Notes: a model not told the origin generated them from the sequence alone. A stretch of 64,000 nucleotides of DNA from JBGCDD01 sp045105075 (GCA_045105075.1 JBGCDD010000042.1:1-64000), one strand, 5' to 3'; shown: positions 8,216 through 16,810, numbered from the stretch's first letter. Numbers and translations: made by a program.

Positions 8216-8737
8216 TCAGTTTTTGGTCAGCGCGGCAACGATCTGCTCCAAAGCCTGGTCTGCCTTGGTGCGCATTTCATCGTCGGTTGCGTCCTGGATC
8301 GGGTGCGCGACCAAAACGAAACGCGCGTCCTTCATTCCCAGCGCCTGCCTTTGGGCTTCGGCGGCTTGGCCGAACCCGCTTGAGGCGACGGCCACCGATG
8401 GGATCCCCTGGATTTCAAACCAGATTGTGTCGTGCATACTGCACGTCGTACAAGATCCTCAGTCGGCCAGCGCTTCGATCACAAAATCACAACTGTCGCG
8501 GATTTCATGGCGCAACGCGTCCGGGCACGGCTTGGCAAATGTGGGCTTGATATAGCGGCGCAGTTCGACGCCGGGGGCCCTTTTCGCCAGCAATTGTTCC
8601 AGTTCGTCCAACATGACATTGCCACGCGGCTTGCTGATATCGAGCAACCCAATCACGCCGGACAGGGCACTGGCCCTTGGGGTGATCTGGCGTTCGACCG
8701 GGACACGTTCGTCGGTCGGGTCAAGAATTATGGTCAT
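8216..8737 (-). CDS. UGSC-family selenoprotein (TGA at 8459-8461 read as selenocysteine)
   Basis: Two open frames in the same phase are separated by one TGA. The upstream part gives 92 residues ending VIEALAD; after the TGA the frame goes on GSCTTCSMHDTIWF and stays open for 80 more codons to a TGA stop at 8216-8218. Reading the first TGA as Sec gives a 173-residue protein with Sec93-Gly-Ser-Cys96, the signature of the UGSC selenoprotein family, plus Cys99. Strong support comes from the genes just upstream on the same strand: tRNA-Sec, selB and selA. A hairpin starts 13 bases after the TGA. A strong AAGGAGGAG ribosome site precedes the ATG at 8737. UGSC proteins are likely thiol/selenol redox enzymes; the exact reaction is not known to me. 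An automatic gene caller would report two fragments or a truncated protein. Confidence 0.93.
8431..8461 (-). promoter_or_regulatory. Bacterial SECIS-like element with Sec codon
   Basis: On the minus strand the TGA at 8461-8459 is followed by 13 bases and then CGTGCA-GTA-TGCACG (8445 to 8431), a perfect 6-bp stem with a GUA loop. If the top A-U pair opens, the loop is AGUAU. Position and shape resemble the E. coli fdhF SECIS, where a short TGCA/TGCA stem carries a GU-containing loop read by SelB. Function is inferred from this likeness and from the selB gene nearby. Confidence 0.8.
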
Positions 8738-8761
8738 AACACTCCTCCTTTCACGGCCAGC

Positions 8762-10351
8762 TTAGCCCAGCTCGATCTTTCTGGAAACCGAAAGTGAGCC
8801 GACTTTGCCCGTTGACCAGCCATGAAACGCAGATGAGAATTTGCCCGCCTCGGATCCCGCTACAACGATATGGATGAACTCGGGGCCGGCGAATTTCGCC
8901 ACGTGGCGCGCCAAACCGTCGGCGCCCAGCTTTTGCGCGGCCTCGGGGGACAGGCCCGCGCCTGAGATGTCATCAGCGCACATATCCGACAGCGGGCGCG
9001 AGGTGACTTGCTGAATGCGCTGGCGCAGCCGGTCCTTGGGGTAATCACCTTCGCGCGTCAGCGTATCGAGATGTTCGGGGCATACCACCAGCAACGCATC
9101 GATGCTGAGATTGCGCAATTTGGGCAAAAACACCCCCTCAAGCCCCAGCCCAAGCGAGCCTGCAATCTGATCAGACCCGCGCGAGGTTTGATCGACGATG
9201 TGCACAGGCCCGCCGGTCATCGCAAACACCGTGACAACGGAATCGTCCGGCTTGAACCCGCGTTCCACATGCAAGGCGGGCCAGGGCGAGCGTTCCTCCC
9301 ATTCGGCAAAACACATGGTGAATTTCATCGGATTGCCCAGGGTCGAGCGTTCGACACCTCCGGTCGTTGCGCCGCCCACATTGCGGATGACCAGCCGCAC
9401 GGCGCGCCCGATGGTGGCATTGGCACGATTGCCGGCCCCCAAGGCGCCCAGCTGCATGTTCATGCCGATCTTGTGGCGGATCGGGCCATTCACCACCATC
9501 ACCGGCGCGGCCCCCATGGTTGTGGCGGTGACACCGTGAATGTTGAATTCGTCGGTGCAAACGGCCTCGATTGCGGCGATCACAACTGGCAGATATTCGG
9601 GCTTGCACCCGGCCATCACCGCGTTGATCGCGATCTTTTCAACCGTCGCCTCGCCCATATTGGGCGCAACTGTGGCGATCACATCTGATGCGGCGCGGTG
9701 GGTGCCGCCCAACATGCGCAGCACCCGTTCCGGGGTTGGGGGCACAACGGGCAAGCCGTCGGAAAAGCCCTGATCAAACATGAATTCGGCCACATCATCG
9801 CTGTCGCCCAGGTTGATGCGACGCGCCTGGATCGGACTGCCTTCGGCTTGGGCGCTGAGACGGTCGAAAATGTCGGGATCAAGGTGTTTAGAGCCACAAC
9901 CGGGGCGCCATTCAGGCAGGCTGTCCCAGTCAATCTGGGCTTTGGGACGCACGGCGCGGGTGCTCATGTCTTCTGACAACGCTTGCCAGTCGGCGCGCAC
10001 GAAACCCTCAAACTGCATCAGGGTTTGGCCCGCATCATCGATGAAAAACACCGACGGAACGCTTTCAATGTCCCACTCAAACGCGGTTTTGCAGCTGTGG
10101 TCATCCAGCACCGGCATCGACAGATCATAGGTTTGGGCAAAGGTGGCGTTGGCCGCGCCCGATTGCGCCACCAGCAGCACGTCGACAGCGCCGCCATAGG
10201 CCCGGTGCAGCGCCTCAAGCACAGGGGCGGCGGTTTTGCAGGTCTCGCAATCTTCCTTAACAAAACAGATCAGGCTGGGTTTTTGGCGCGGATAGCTGTG
10301 CCCTTGCCCGTTAAGATCTTTCAACGAAAACGCTGGTTTTGTGCCGCTCAT
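8762..10351 (-). CDS. Thioredoxin-domain protein associated with the UGSC selenoprotein
   Basis: A 529-residue protein with no signal peptide. Residues about 1-130 form a thioredoxin-like domain: active-site Cys35-Glu-Thr-Cys38 (EDCETCK), then VPSVFFIDD with the cis-Pro. Residues about 170-529 are a separate domain I do not recognise by function; it begins near AEFMFDQGFSDGLPVVPPTP and has GATTGGVERSTLGNP and many Gly-rich turns. A short linker holds WRPGCGSKH. It ends 24 bases before the UGSC selenoprotein gene on the same strand, so the two are surely co-transcribed. The thioredoxin part may reduce the selenoprotein, or both may act on one substrate. Catalytic function unknown. Confidence 0.85.
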   Translation of the reverse strand: MSGTKPAFSLKDLNGQGHSYPRQKPSLICFVKEDCETCKTAAPVLEALHRAYGGAVDVLLVAQSGAANATFAQTYDLSMPVLDDHSCKTAFEWDIESVPSVFFIDDAGQTLMQFEGFVRADWQALSEDMSTRAVRPKAQIDWDSLPEWRPGCGSKHLDPDIFDRLSAQAEGSPIQARRINLGDSDDVAEFMFDQGFSDGLPVVPPTPERVLRMLGGTHRAASDVIATVAPNMGEATVEKIAINAVMAGCKPEYLPVVIAAIEAVCTDEFNIHGVTATTMGAAPVMVVNGPIRHKIGMNMQLGALGAGNRANATIGRAVRLVIRNVGGATTGGVERSTLGNPMKFTMCFAEWEERSPWPALHVERGFKPDDSVVTVFAMTGGPVHIVDQTSRGSDQIAGSLGLGLEGVFLPKLRNLSIDALLVVCPEHLDTLTREGDYPKDRLRQRIQQVTSRPLSDMCADDISGAGLSPEAAQKLGADGLARHVAKFAGPEFIHIVVAGSEAGKFSSAFHGWSTGKVGSLSVSRKIELG

Positions 10352-10416
10352 CTGTCGCCCTCCCCGGTGGTGGGCTTATAATGAAGAGGCCGGGCGCAAT
10401 GTCCAGCCTGCGCAGA

Positions 10417-10511
10417 TGGCGGAGGTGGATGGGAATCGAACCCACCACACGCCCCAGGGACGCGTCCATGGTTTTGAAGACCAGGGGAGCCACCAGACTC
10501 CAGTCACCTCC
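10417..10511 (-). tRNA. selC: tRNA-Sec (UCA anticodon)
   Basis: A 95-base tRNA with the CCA end encoded (complement of 10417-10419) and the UCA anticodon at 10475-10477, which reads UGA. Features special to selenocysteine tRNA are seen: a 6-bp D stem with a 4-base loop (GGAGTC-TGGT-GGCTCC), a long variable arm (ACGCG/CGTGT core) and an acceptor of eight positions. Seven of these are Watson-Crick pairs and the eighth is A opposite C. The T arm contains the standard TTCGATT loop. It lies between selB and the thioredoxin-domain gene on the same strand. Confidence 0.95.
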
Positions 10512-10536
10512 ACGACGCCTGACCCTAACAGTGCTT

Positions 10537-12417
10537 TTAGGCAGACGAAACCAGTTTGCGCGCGCCTATCTGGCGGGTGTCGCCGGTGCGAATGGTCACG
10601 CCCAGGCTGTCGAAATATTCAAGGACCGGCACAATGATCTTGCGGCTGGTGCCAAGTTGGTCGCGGGCCTGTCCGGTGGTGAAACTGTGCGGTGGCGGAA
10701 AGGCGCGCGCCAGCGTTTCGCCGGCTTTGATCAGGGTTTTGATGTGCAGGATCACAGTCTGCTTCAAGGCCACATTGCGCAAAGACACCAGATGTCCGCG
10801 GCTTTCGAGCAACGTCAAAACAGTTTGATCAAAGCCGGTTTGCGCGATGTCGACAGGCGGGGTCAGCCCGGCGTGTTCAAACGTGGCCTCAAGCTGATCA
10901 TACCGGGTGCGTTGCGCGGGGCTGAGCGCGGCAATGGGGTCGTGGCTGCACAGCGCCCAACCAGTGCCAATCGGTCGGATCTGGTTGCTGTCGTGCAATG
11001 CGGTCAGCGCGAGGGTCTGCAGGTCTGGCGATGTGCCTCGCCTTGTGATCGCGGCCACCGGCACCTTGGGCCAGAGCGGATGGGCAGCGTGATATTCACC
11101 CAGCGCGTGCAAGAGGCTACTTTGAACTCTGGCAATTTCGCTGTGAGACGAGATCAGATTGGCGCCGATGGGCACAAACTGGTCGGCCAACGCGGGCCCT
11201 ACGGCATTGATCGGCAGGCGCGCCAATCGCGCAACGTCGCGTGGATCTGCGACACCGCTGTTGGCCGCGATCAAAGCATTGGCAATCTCAGCGGGCACCC
11301 CACCTTGGGTCGCTTGGAGTACCCGCAAACGCAGCCTGTCACCTGCGCGCGCGGGGCGGGCTTGCGGGTCAAGCAACACCGCGCCACCGATCGTTTCAGG
11401 CGGGGACAGGCGGCGCAGAACCGCACGTTGCCCGGCAAAACCACAAACCGCTTTTTTGAACCGCACCTGACCAAAGCCGCTTTGATGGGCCTCGATACGC
11501 CCGGACGCGAACAAACGCAGCTGGGCCACCTCGCTGGTGGTGCCAAACATCACGCGCACGTCATCTAGATGCTTTGCGCCCGCGATCATGTCCAAGCTCA
11601 CATCAAAACAGGTTGATGCCTCGGCCACGCCGCTTGCGCACAACACCGAACCGCGGGCAATCTCGTCAACCGCAACGCCGCGCAGATTGGCGGCCATGCG
11701 TTCGCCGGTCTGGATGGTGTCGCGTGTTTGACCGCGGCTTTGCAGCGACCGCAAAGTCACGCTGCGGCCCTGCGGCTGCAACGTGAGGGCCGTGGTTGCG
11801 GGCAAATCCTGACCCAGCAACGTGCCGGTCACAACGGTGCCAAGCCCGGCGCGGCTGAAGGCGCGATCAATCGCCAGAAAGCTGGCCAACGGACCCGGGC
11901 GGCGCATGTCCTGGTGTAACACGTGGTCCAAAGCGGCATGCAGATCCTTCAATCCGGTGCCGGTGATGACGGAACAGGTGATCATCTGGGCCTGGGCCAG
12001 CGGCGTTCGAGACACAGCAGCGCGGATGTCTTGCAAGCACACAGGCAGACGCGCGGCGGGCACAAGATCGGATTTCGTCACAGCGATCACGCCGATCTCC
12101 AGGCCCAACAAACCAGCGATGCAAAGGTGCTCAAGGGTCTGGGCGGCGATGCCGTCAGGGGCAGACACCACCAGCAAGGCCGCTTGCGCGCCGCTGGTTG
12201 CGCAGACCATCGCCTGGATGAAATCCTCGTGGCCTGGAGCGTCAATAAAATCAATGATACCATTGGGATAGGAGCGATGGGCAAAACCGGGGATGATCGA
12301 CAAACCACGGGCTTTTTCTTCGGGCAGGCGGTCCGTCTCTTGGCCGGTCAATGCGCGAACAAGCGACGTTTTGCCGTGATCCACATGGCCAATCACCACC
12401 ATCGGACAGGTCTTCAT
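10537..12417 (-). CDS. selB: Selenocysteine-specific translation elongation factor SelB
   Basis: A 626-residue GTPase that brings Sec-tRNA to the ribosome at UGA codons carrying a SECIS hairpin. The EF-Tu-like GTPase domain is at residues 1-170 with G1 GHVDHGKT, G3 DAPGHE and G4 TKSD. Domains II and III follow, and the C-terminal third (from about residue 380) contains the repeated winged-helix domains that bind SECIS RNA. Length fits bacterial SelB. The start overlaps the end of selA by four bases (ATGA). Its presence beside tRNA-Sec and a UGA-containing gene makes the recoding call firm. Confidence 0.97.
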   Translation of the reverse strand: MKTCPMVVIGHVDHGKTSLVRALTGQETDRLPEEKARGLSIIPGFAHRSYPNGIIDFIDAPGHEDFIQAMVCATSGAQAALLVVSAPDGIAAQTLEHLCIAGLLGLEIGVIAVTKSDLVPAARLPVCLQDIRAAVSRTPLAQAQMITCSVITGTGLKDLHAALDHVLHQDMRRPGPLASFLAIDRAFSRAGLGTVVTGTLLGQDLPATTALTLQPQGRSVTLRSLQSRGQTRDTIQTGERMAANLRGVAVDEIARGSVLCASGVAEASTCFDVSLDMIAGAKHLDDVRVMFGTTSEVAQLRLFASGRIEAHQSGFGQVRFKKAVCGFAGQRAVLRRLSPPETIGGAVLLDPQARPARAGDRLRLRVLQATQGGVPAEIANALIAANSGVADPRDVARLARLPINAVGPALADQFVPIGANLISSHSEIARVQSSLLHALGEYHAAHPLWPKVPVAAITRRGTSPDLQTLALTALHDSNQIRPIGTGWALCSHDPIAALSPAQRTRYDQLEATFEHAGLTPPVDIAQTGFDQTVLTLLESRGHLVSLRNVALKQTVILHIKTLIKAGETLARAFPPPHSFTTGQARDQLGTSRKIIVPVLEYFDSLGVTIRTGDTRQIGARKLVSSA

Positions 12418-13805
12418 TGCGCGGCAATCTCGGACAAGGTGGCGGCGATGATGCCCAGCTCGTCGTCGCGCACTGTGCGCATGTCAAACAGCACCTGGCC
12501 GTGTTCGATGCGCGCGATCACCGGTGTTTGGGCGGTGCGCAGCCGGTCCATCAGCGCGTCGGCGGTCAGATTTGGCAAAGTAAGCGCGACGGCGAAACTG
12601 GGCAAGTCCTGTTCCGGCATGGCACCGGCGCCAATTTGGGCCGCGCTTGGCTGCACAGTCGCGGTTTTGAGGCCAAAACCGTGGAGCGCATCGGCCAAAG
12701 TCTGCGCCCGCGCGCGCACGCAATCGACCGGTTCAGACAGCATCGCCAGCACCGGAACATCGCGAACGGGGTCAAATGGCGCACGATAGAGCCGCAACGT
12801 GGCCTCAAGCGCTGCCAGCGACAGCTTGTCGATGCGCACGGCCCGCATCAAGGGATGTGCCTTCAGCGCAGCAATAATGTCGCGCCGTCCCGCCAGAATT
12901 CCGGCTTGCGGCCCGCCCAGCAATTTGTCACCCGAAAACATCACCAGATCGACGCCCTGCGCCAAAACAGTGCGAACCACGGGTTCGTCCACCAACCCAT
13001 ACGGCGACAGGTCCATCAACACGCCGCTGCCGAGGTCTTCGACCAAAAGGACGCCGGATTCCGAGGCCAAGCGGCCCAAATCGCGTCGTGCGGGTGCCGA
13101 CGTGAACCCGACGATCTTGAAGTTACTGGTGTGACTTTTCAGCAAAACCGCCGTGTCAGGGTCTATTGCATTGCTGTAATCATCGAGCCGGGTTTTGTTG
13201 GTGGTCCCGACTTCGCGCAGGATCGCGCCGCTTTGTGCGATCACATCGGGCAAGCGGAACGAGCCGCCGATTTCGATCAGCTCGCCGCGCGAGGCAACGA
13301 CGTTGCGCCCCGAGGCTGTGCCCATCAGCGCCAGCAACACCGCCGCTGCGCAATTGTTAACCACCACAGCCGCCTGCGCCCCGGTCAGATCGCAGATCAG
13401 CTTTTCCACATGGTCGTGGCGCGATCCGCGTTTGCCGTCGGCCAGGCTCAGTTCCAGATTGGTCGGGTTTGCTGCCGCGTCTTGCATCGCCTGAAGGGCC
13501 TGGGGGGCCAGGCGGGCGCGGCCCAGATTGGTGTGAATCAAAATGCCCGTCGCGTTCACCACCGATCTCAGCGATGGGCGGCGCTCGGCCTGGATTGATT
13601 TGACCAATGTGGCAGCAAACGCGGGGCCGGCGAAATCGGGCAACTGCGCGGTGCCGCGGGTCAGGATCTGATGGCGCAGGGCGGCAATGGCGTGGCGCAA
13701 AGCCGAGACTGTTTCACTGTGGCTGTAGGCGGACGCGACCTGCTGGATCGAAGGGTAGGTCAGCAGCATGTTGATTTGCGGCAGGTTTTTCAGCTGTGTG
13801 GTCAT
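12414..13805 (-). CDS. selA: L-seryl-tRNA(Sec) selenium transferase SelA
   Basis: A 463-residue PLP enzyme that turns Ser-tRNA(Sec) into Sec-tRNA(Sec) with selenophosphate. The PLP lysine is in SGDKLLGGPQAGI (about residue 297), preceded by the VLLVEDLGSG stretch whose Asp contacts the cofactor. The N-terminal domain and RSVVNATGILIHTNLGRA are typical. It is the first gene of the Sec operon (selA-selB-selC-trx-UGSC). selD, which makes selenophosphate, is not in the window and must lie elsewhere for the system to work. Confidence 0.97.
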   Translation of the reverse strand: MTTQLKNLPQINMLLTYPSIQQVASAYSHSETVSALRHAIAALRHQILTRGTAQLPDFAGPAFAATLVKSIQAERRPSLRSVVNATGILIHTNLGRARLAPQALQAMQDAAANPTNLELSLADGKRGSRHDHVEKLICDLTGAQAAVVVNNCAAAVLLALMGTASGRNVVASRGELIEIGGSFRLPDVIAQSGAILREVGTTNKTRLDDYSNAIDPDTAVLLKSHTSNFKIVGFTSAPARRDLGRLASESGVLLVEDLGSGVLMDLSPYGLVDEPVVRTVLAQGVDLVMFSGDKLLGGPQAGILAGRRDIIAALKAHPLMRAVRIDKLSLAALEATLRLYRAPFDPVRDVPVLAMLSEPVDCVRARAQTLADALHGFGLKTATVQPSAAQIGAGAMPEQDLPSFAVALTLPNLTADALMDRLRTAQTPVIARIEHGQVLFDMRTVRDDELGIIAATLSEIAAQ

Positions 13806-14062
13806 GTCACCCCGGTGCTTTGGACCATGCGCGATTGTCCATCACCAGAGGTCGAACCGCCATTGTCGGGGCCAGTTCTAACGCCAAACCTGCTTGCCCG
13901 TCGAGGCGATTGCGCGCGCCGCTCCGATTTCGGGTTTGTCAGGCCCAGACCATTGCCGCATGGCTGGGTTCAGGGCAAGCTGTCGGCGCAGAGCGTTGTC
14001 AAAGGGCGAAATTCATGACCCCGCAGATCATTCGACAGGTTTCAGGCCCATGCGAAACGCTT

Positions 14063-14266
14063 CTAAGCGTCGCGTTCCGCGAACGAAACCGTGCGGCACA
14101 TCCAGCTTTTGATCTGTTGGTTGGGATGGCTGGCAATCCATTTGGCCAGCTCGGGCTGCGCCCCCATCATACACTGCGACGCGGTCACGTCGCGAAACAA
14201 CAGGCTGCGTTCCTTGCACTCTTGCGGTGCGCCGGACAGGCAGGCGACAAAGATAAGTTCAATCAT
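14063..14266 (-). CDS. Small conserved hypothetical protein
   Basis: A 67-residue protein with four cysteines (VACLSG, QECKER, SQCMMG, WMCRTV) spread over its length and no membrane segment or signal peptide. The pattern IELIFVACLSG...C...TASQCMMGAQPELAKWI looks like a short family I recall as common in Rhodobacteraceae; its role is unknown. An AGAAGGAA stretch lies about 11 bases before the ATG. It is divergent from the histidine kinase gene. The bases 13806-14062 between it and selA show no gene I can support. Confidence 0.65.
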   Translation of the reverse strand: MIELIFVACLSGAPQECKERSLLFRDVTASQCMMGAQPELAKWIASHPNQQIKSWMCRTVSFAERDA

Positions 14267-14433
14267 GGGTCAGGGTTTCCTTCTGCTCAAACGGTTTCCC
14301 CCATCGCGGATTGTTCTACGCCGAGTGGTGTGAAATCGACGTTAACGGCACGGCAATTGCCCGCCGCAAAGCAACATTGCGCATCATTTGGGCAAATCTG
14401 TGGGCCAAAACGTGCAAATCAGGCCGCGCTGCC

Positions 14434-16020
14434 ATGACACAACGCGCCATATCCCTGAAGCTGCGGCTGTCGATTGCGGCGGCGATGCTGGGCGCGGGCA
14501 CCATTGTTACGGCTTTGATCCTGTATCTGGGGTTGAATGATGTCGCCCGCCGTCTTGACACGGCTTTGGCGTCCGAGGTGCGTATGGCGCGCTATGCCTC
14601 GCTTTCGACGCAGGCGGCAACGTTTTTGGTTGTGGCAACCGAGGCCGTTCAGACCGGCCTTTCGCCCGATGTCCGCATCGATCGGATGTCGCCTGTGGTG
14701 GATCAATTGCGCCGTACCTTTGTGCGTTTGCACAGCGATGTCGAAGCCGCGGTGTTGGCCGCGCGCGATCTGGGGATCGATGAGCAATCGCGTTATGCGA
14801 CCCAATCATTGGGCATTGCGCGCATGCAGGCGATGCTGAACCAGACGATTTCGGGCTTGCAGCAGGACACAACCGAGCGCGACCGACTGCGTGCCCATAT
14901 CGACAGTTTCGCCTCGCGCTTTGATCCTCTGCTGGGTCAGGCGGTCAACACAGAGCGGTTGTTTCGCTCCAAAATCCTGTCGGGCATTGATGCGTTGCGC
15001 CAGCGGTTGGTCTTGATTGCGCTGTTTATCGTAGGGGCGACGGTGGCATTGGTCAGCGGGTTTTACTTTGGCCTGATCCGCCCGCAATTTCGCCGTCTGG
15101 ATGCGTTGCGCGACGCCGCCCATCGCATCGCGCGCGAGGATTTTTCGGTGTCGTTGCCCGTTGAGCGACGCGATGAGATTGGTCAGCTGCTCGAGGAAAC
15201 CAACCAGATGGCGGCGGCGCTGGCCGAGCGGCGTGATCATGTGCAAACCGAGTGGGCGCGTCTGAATGACACAATTGCGGCGCGCACCAAGGAGTTGCGC
15301 AATGCCAACGCGACATTGGAAGAAATCGATGAAAATCGCCGGCGGTTTTTTGCGGATATCAGCCATGAGCTGCGCACCCCTTTGACCGTCATTCTGCTTG
15401 AGGCGCAAATTGGCAAACAGGCCGCCCCCGAGGCTGCGTCGGCGTTTGAGACCATTGGAACGCGCGCGGAGCGGCTGAACCGGCGCATTGATGATCTGCT
15501 GCGCCTTGCACGCTCTGACACCGGCCAGTTGGCGCTGGATCCACAGGCGGTGGCATTGGCCGCACTGGCCCGGGACGTGCAGGTGGAAATTCAGGCCGAA
15601 ATTGACAGTGCTGGCATGGTGTTGCGCGTGGATGCCATGCCCGATCTCAAGGTGATATGTGACCCAAACTGGGTGCGACAGGTGGTTGTGGGTCTGATCC
15701 GCAATGCCATTCGCCACGCGCGCAGCGGCACCCATCTGGCGTTGCAAGCGGATCAGGATGCGACGCTGGCCGGGCTGGTGCTTGTGGACAATGGCCCCGG
15801 CATTGCGCCCGACCAACAGGCGCATATTTTCCAGCGTTTCGTGCAGGGCGCGCCGGCGACCTCGGCCCAGGGGTTTGGCATCGGGCTGGCGTTGGCGCGT
15901 TGGGTGATTGATGCGCAAAACGGTCAGATCACCCTGACCAGCCCGGTGCCGCGCGCCTGTGCCTTGGGCGATGCACCCGGCACCAAAATCGCGGTTTGCC
16001 TGCCGCGTGTCCAGGAATAG
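14434..16020 (+). CDS. Membrane histidine kinase (HAMP, HisKA, HATPase)
   Basis: A 528-residue sensor kinase. The ATG at 14434 is preferred because it opens the first membrane segment (AAAMLGAGTIVTALILYLG); earlier in-frame starts add a non-membrane tail. Layout: TM1 about residues 15-35, a periplasmic helical domain of about 150 residues, TM2 near 190-210, HAMP, then HisKA with phospho-acceptor His311 (ISHELRTPLT) and an ATPase domain with N, G1 (DNGPGI) and G2 (GFGIGLALA) boxes. Its response regulator follows within 10 bases, and pqqA comes next, so this pair is a good candidate to control PQQ synthesis or methanol oxidation genes. Confidence 0.92.
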   Translation: MTQRAISLKLRLSIAAAMLGAGTIVTALILYLGLNDVARRLDTALASEVRMARYASLSTQAATFLVVATEAVQTGLSPDVRIDRMSPVVDQLRRTFVRLHSDVEAAVLAARDLGIDEQSRYATQSLGIARMQAMLNQTISGLQQDTTERDRLRAHIDSFASRFDPLLGQAVNTERLFRSKILSGIDALRQRLVLIALFIVGATVALVSGFYFGLIRPQFRRLDALRDAAHRIAREDFSVSLPVERRDEIGQLLEETNQMAAALAERRDHVQTEWARLNDTIAARTKELRNANATLEEIDENRRRFFADISHELRTPLTVILLEAQIGKQAAPEAASAFETIGTRAERLNRRIDDLLRLARSDTGQLALDPQAVALAALARDVQVEIQAEIDSAGMVLRVDAMPDLKVICDPNWVRQVVVGLIRNAIRHARSGTHLALQADQDATLAGLVLVDNGPGIAPDQQAHIFQRFVQGAPATSAQGFGIGLALARWVIDAQNGQITLTSPVPRACALGDAPGTKIAVCLPRVQE

Positions 16021-16029
16021 CGTGTGGGC

Positions 16030-16713
16030 ATGACCACCAAAGTGCTGATCATTGACGACGACCCTCAGATCATCTCGGCGCTGGTGCGCGGTTTGGCGCT
16101 GCATGGCTATTCGGCACAGGGTGAAAACCGTGCGGACCGGGCGCTGGAGCTGTTGCAAAACGAACCTTTCGCCGGGGCAATTGTTGATGTGATGCTGGGC
16201 GCTGATTCCGGGATTGATCTGGTGCGCGCGGCGCGGGCGTCCGGGGCGACACTGCCGATTTTGATGTTGTCGGCCTTGTCCGAGGTGGAACACCGCGCCG
16301 CCGGGCTTGAGGCGGGGGCCGATGATTATGTGGTCAAACCTTTCAACTTCGATGAGCTGGTGGCGCGGTTGCGGGTTCAAGAGCGCCGCGCGATCACCCA
16401 ACGCCCGGACCCGGCCTGTCTTTTGGCCGCCCAACGGGTGTTGATCAGCGGGGCACATCAGATCGCATTGACCGAGCGTGAACAGGACCTTTTGACGCTG
16501 TTGATAGGCGCCGGTGACACCCCATTGCCACGCGGTGCGATTTTTGACGCACTTTGGGCCAGTGACGGCTCAAGCAATGAAAACGTGGTGGATGTTTATA
16601 TCGGGTACTTGCGGCGCAAGTTGGAAACTGCAGATTTTGGGTTTGAGATCAAGACTTTGCGCAATCAAGGTTTTTGCATTTCCGGGCAGGTGCCGGTGTT
16701 GGACGCAAGTTAG
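16030..16713 (+). CDS. OmpR/PhoB-type response regulator
   Basis: A 227-residue two-component regulator. The receiver domain (residues 1-115) has the acidic pair in IIDDDP, phospho-acceptor Asp53 (IVDVML) and Lys in VVKPFN. The C-terminal winged helix (residues about 135-220) shows the OmpR-type LTEREQDLLTLL and NVVDVYIGYLRRKLE. A GTG two codons upstream (16024) could also be used. It is paired with the kinase upstream, and the next gene is pqqA 97 bases away, where direct repeats are seen. Confidence 0.92.
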   Translation: MTTKVLIIDDDPQIISALVRGLALHGYSAQGENRADRALELLQNEPFAGAIVDVMLGADSGIDLVRAARASGATLPILMLSALSEVEHRAAGLEAGADDYVVKPFNFDELVARLRVQERRAITQRPDPACLLAAQRVLISGAHQIALTEREQDLLTLLIGAGDTPLPRGAIFDALWASDGSSNENVVDVYIGYLRRKLETADFGFEIKTLRNQGFCISGQVPVLDAS

Positions 16714-16722
16714 TGCAGACCA

Positions 16723-16766
16723 AAGTCGGTAGGGTTCTCACAAATTAAGACTCGCACGAAGTCGGT
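16723..16766. repeat. Direct repeat AAGTCGGT upstream of pqqA
   Basis: AAGTCGGT occurs at 16723-16730 and again at 16759-16766, 36 bases apart centre to centre, in the 97-base gap between the response regulator gene and pqqA. Tandem half-sites are typical of OmpR-family regulator targets, so this may be an operator for the regulator encoded just upstream. The spacing is longer than the usual 10-11 bases, so the call is tentative. Confidence 0.35.
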
Positions 16767-16810
16767 GGCTCTGGCACGGTTGCGCCATCAGCTTTGAAAA
16801 GGAGACCATC

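Noticed and set aside
8216..8437. Stand-alone small gene starting at the ATG at 8437
   Set aside because: It is the C-terminal part of the UGSC selenoprotein: same frame as 8459-8737, joined by a TGA with UGSC flanks, with tRNA-Sec, selA and selB upstream, and it lacks its own ribosome site.
13796..14437. 213-residue plus-strand frame over the gap after selA
   Set aside because: Composition and Cys/Arg/His-rich sequence look like a chance frame; it overlaps the better supported small gene at 14063-14266.
14806..16458. 550-residue minus-strand frame
   Set aside because: Antisense shadow of the histidine kinase and response regulator, which carry full catalytic motifs.
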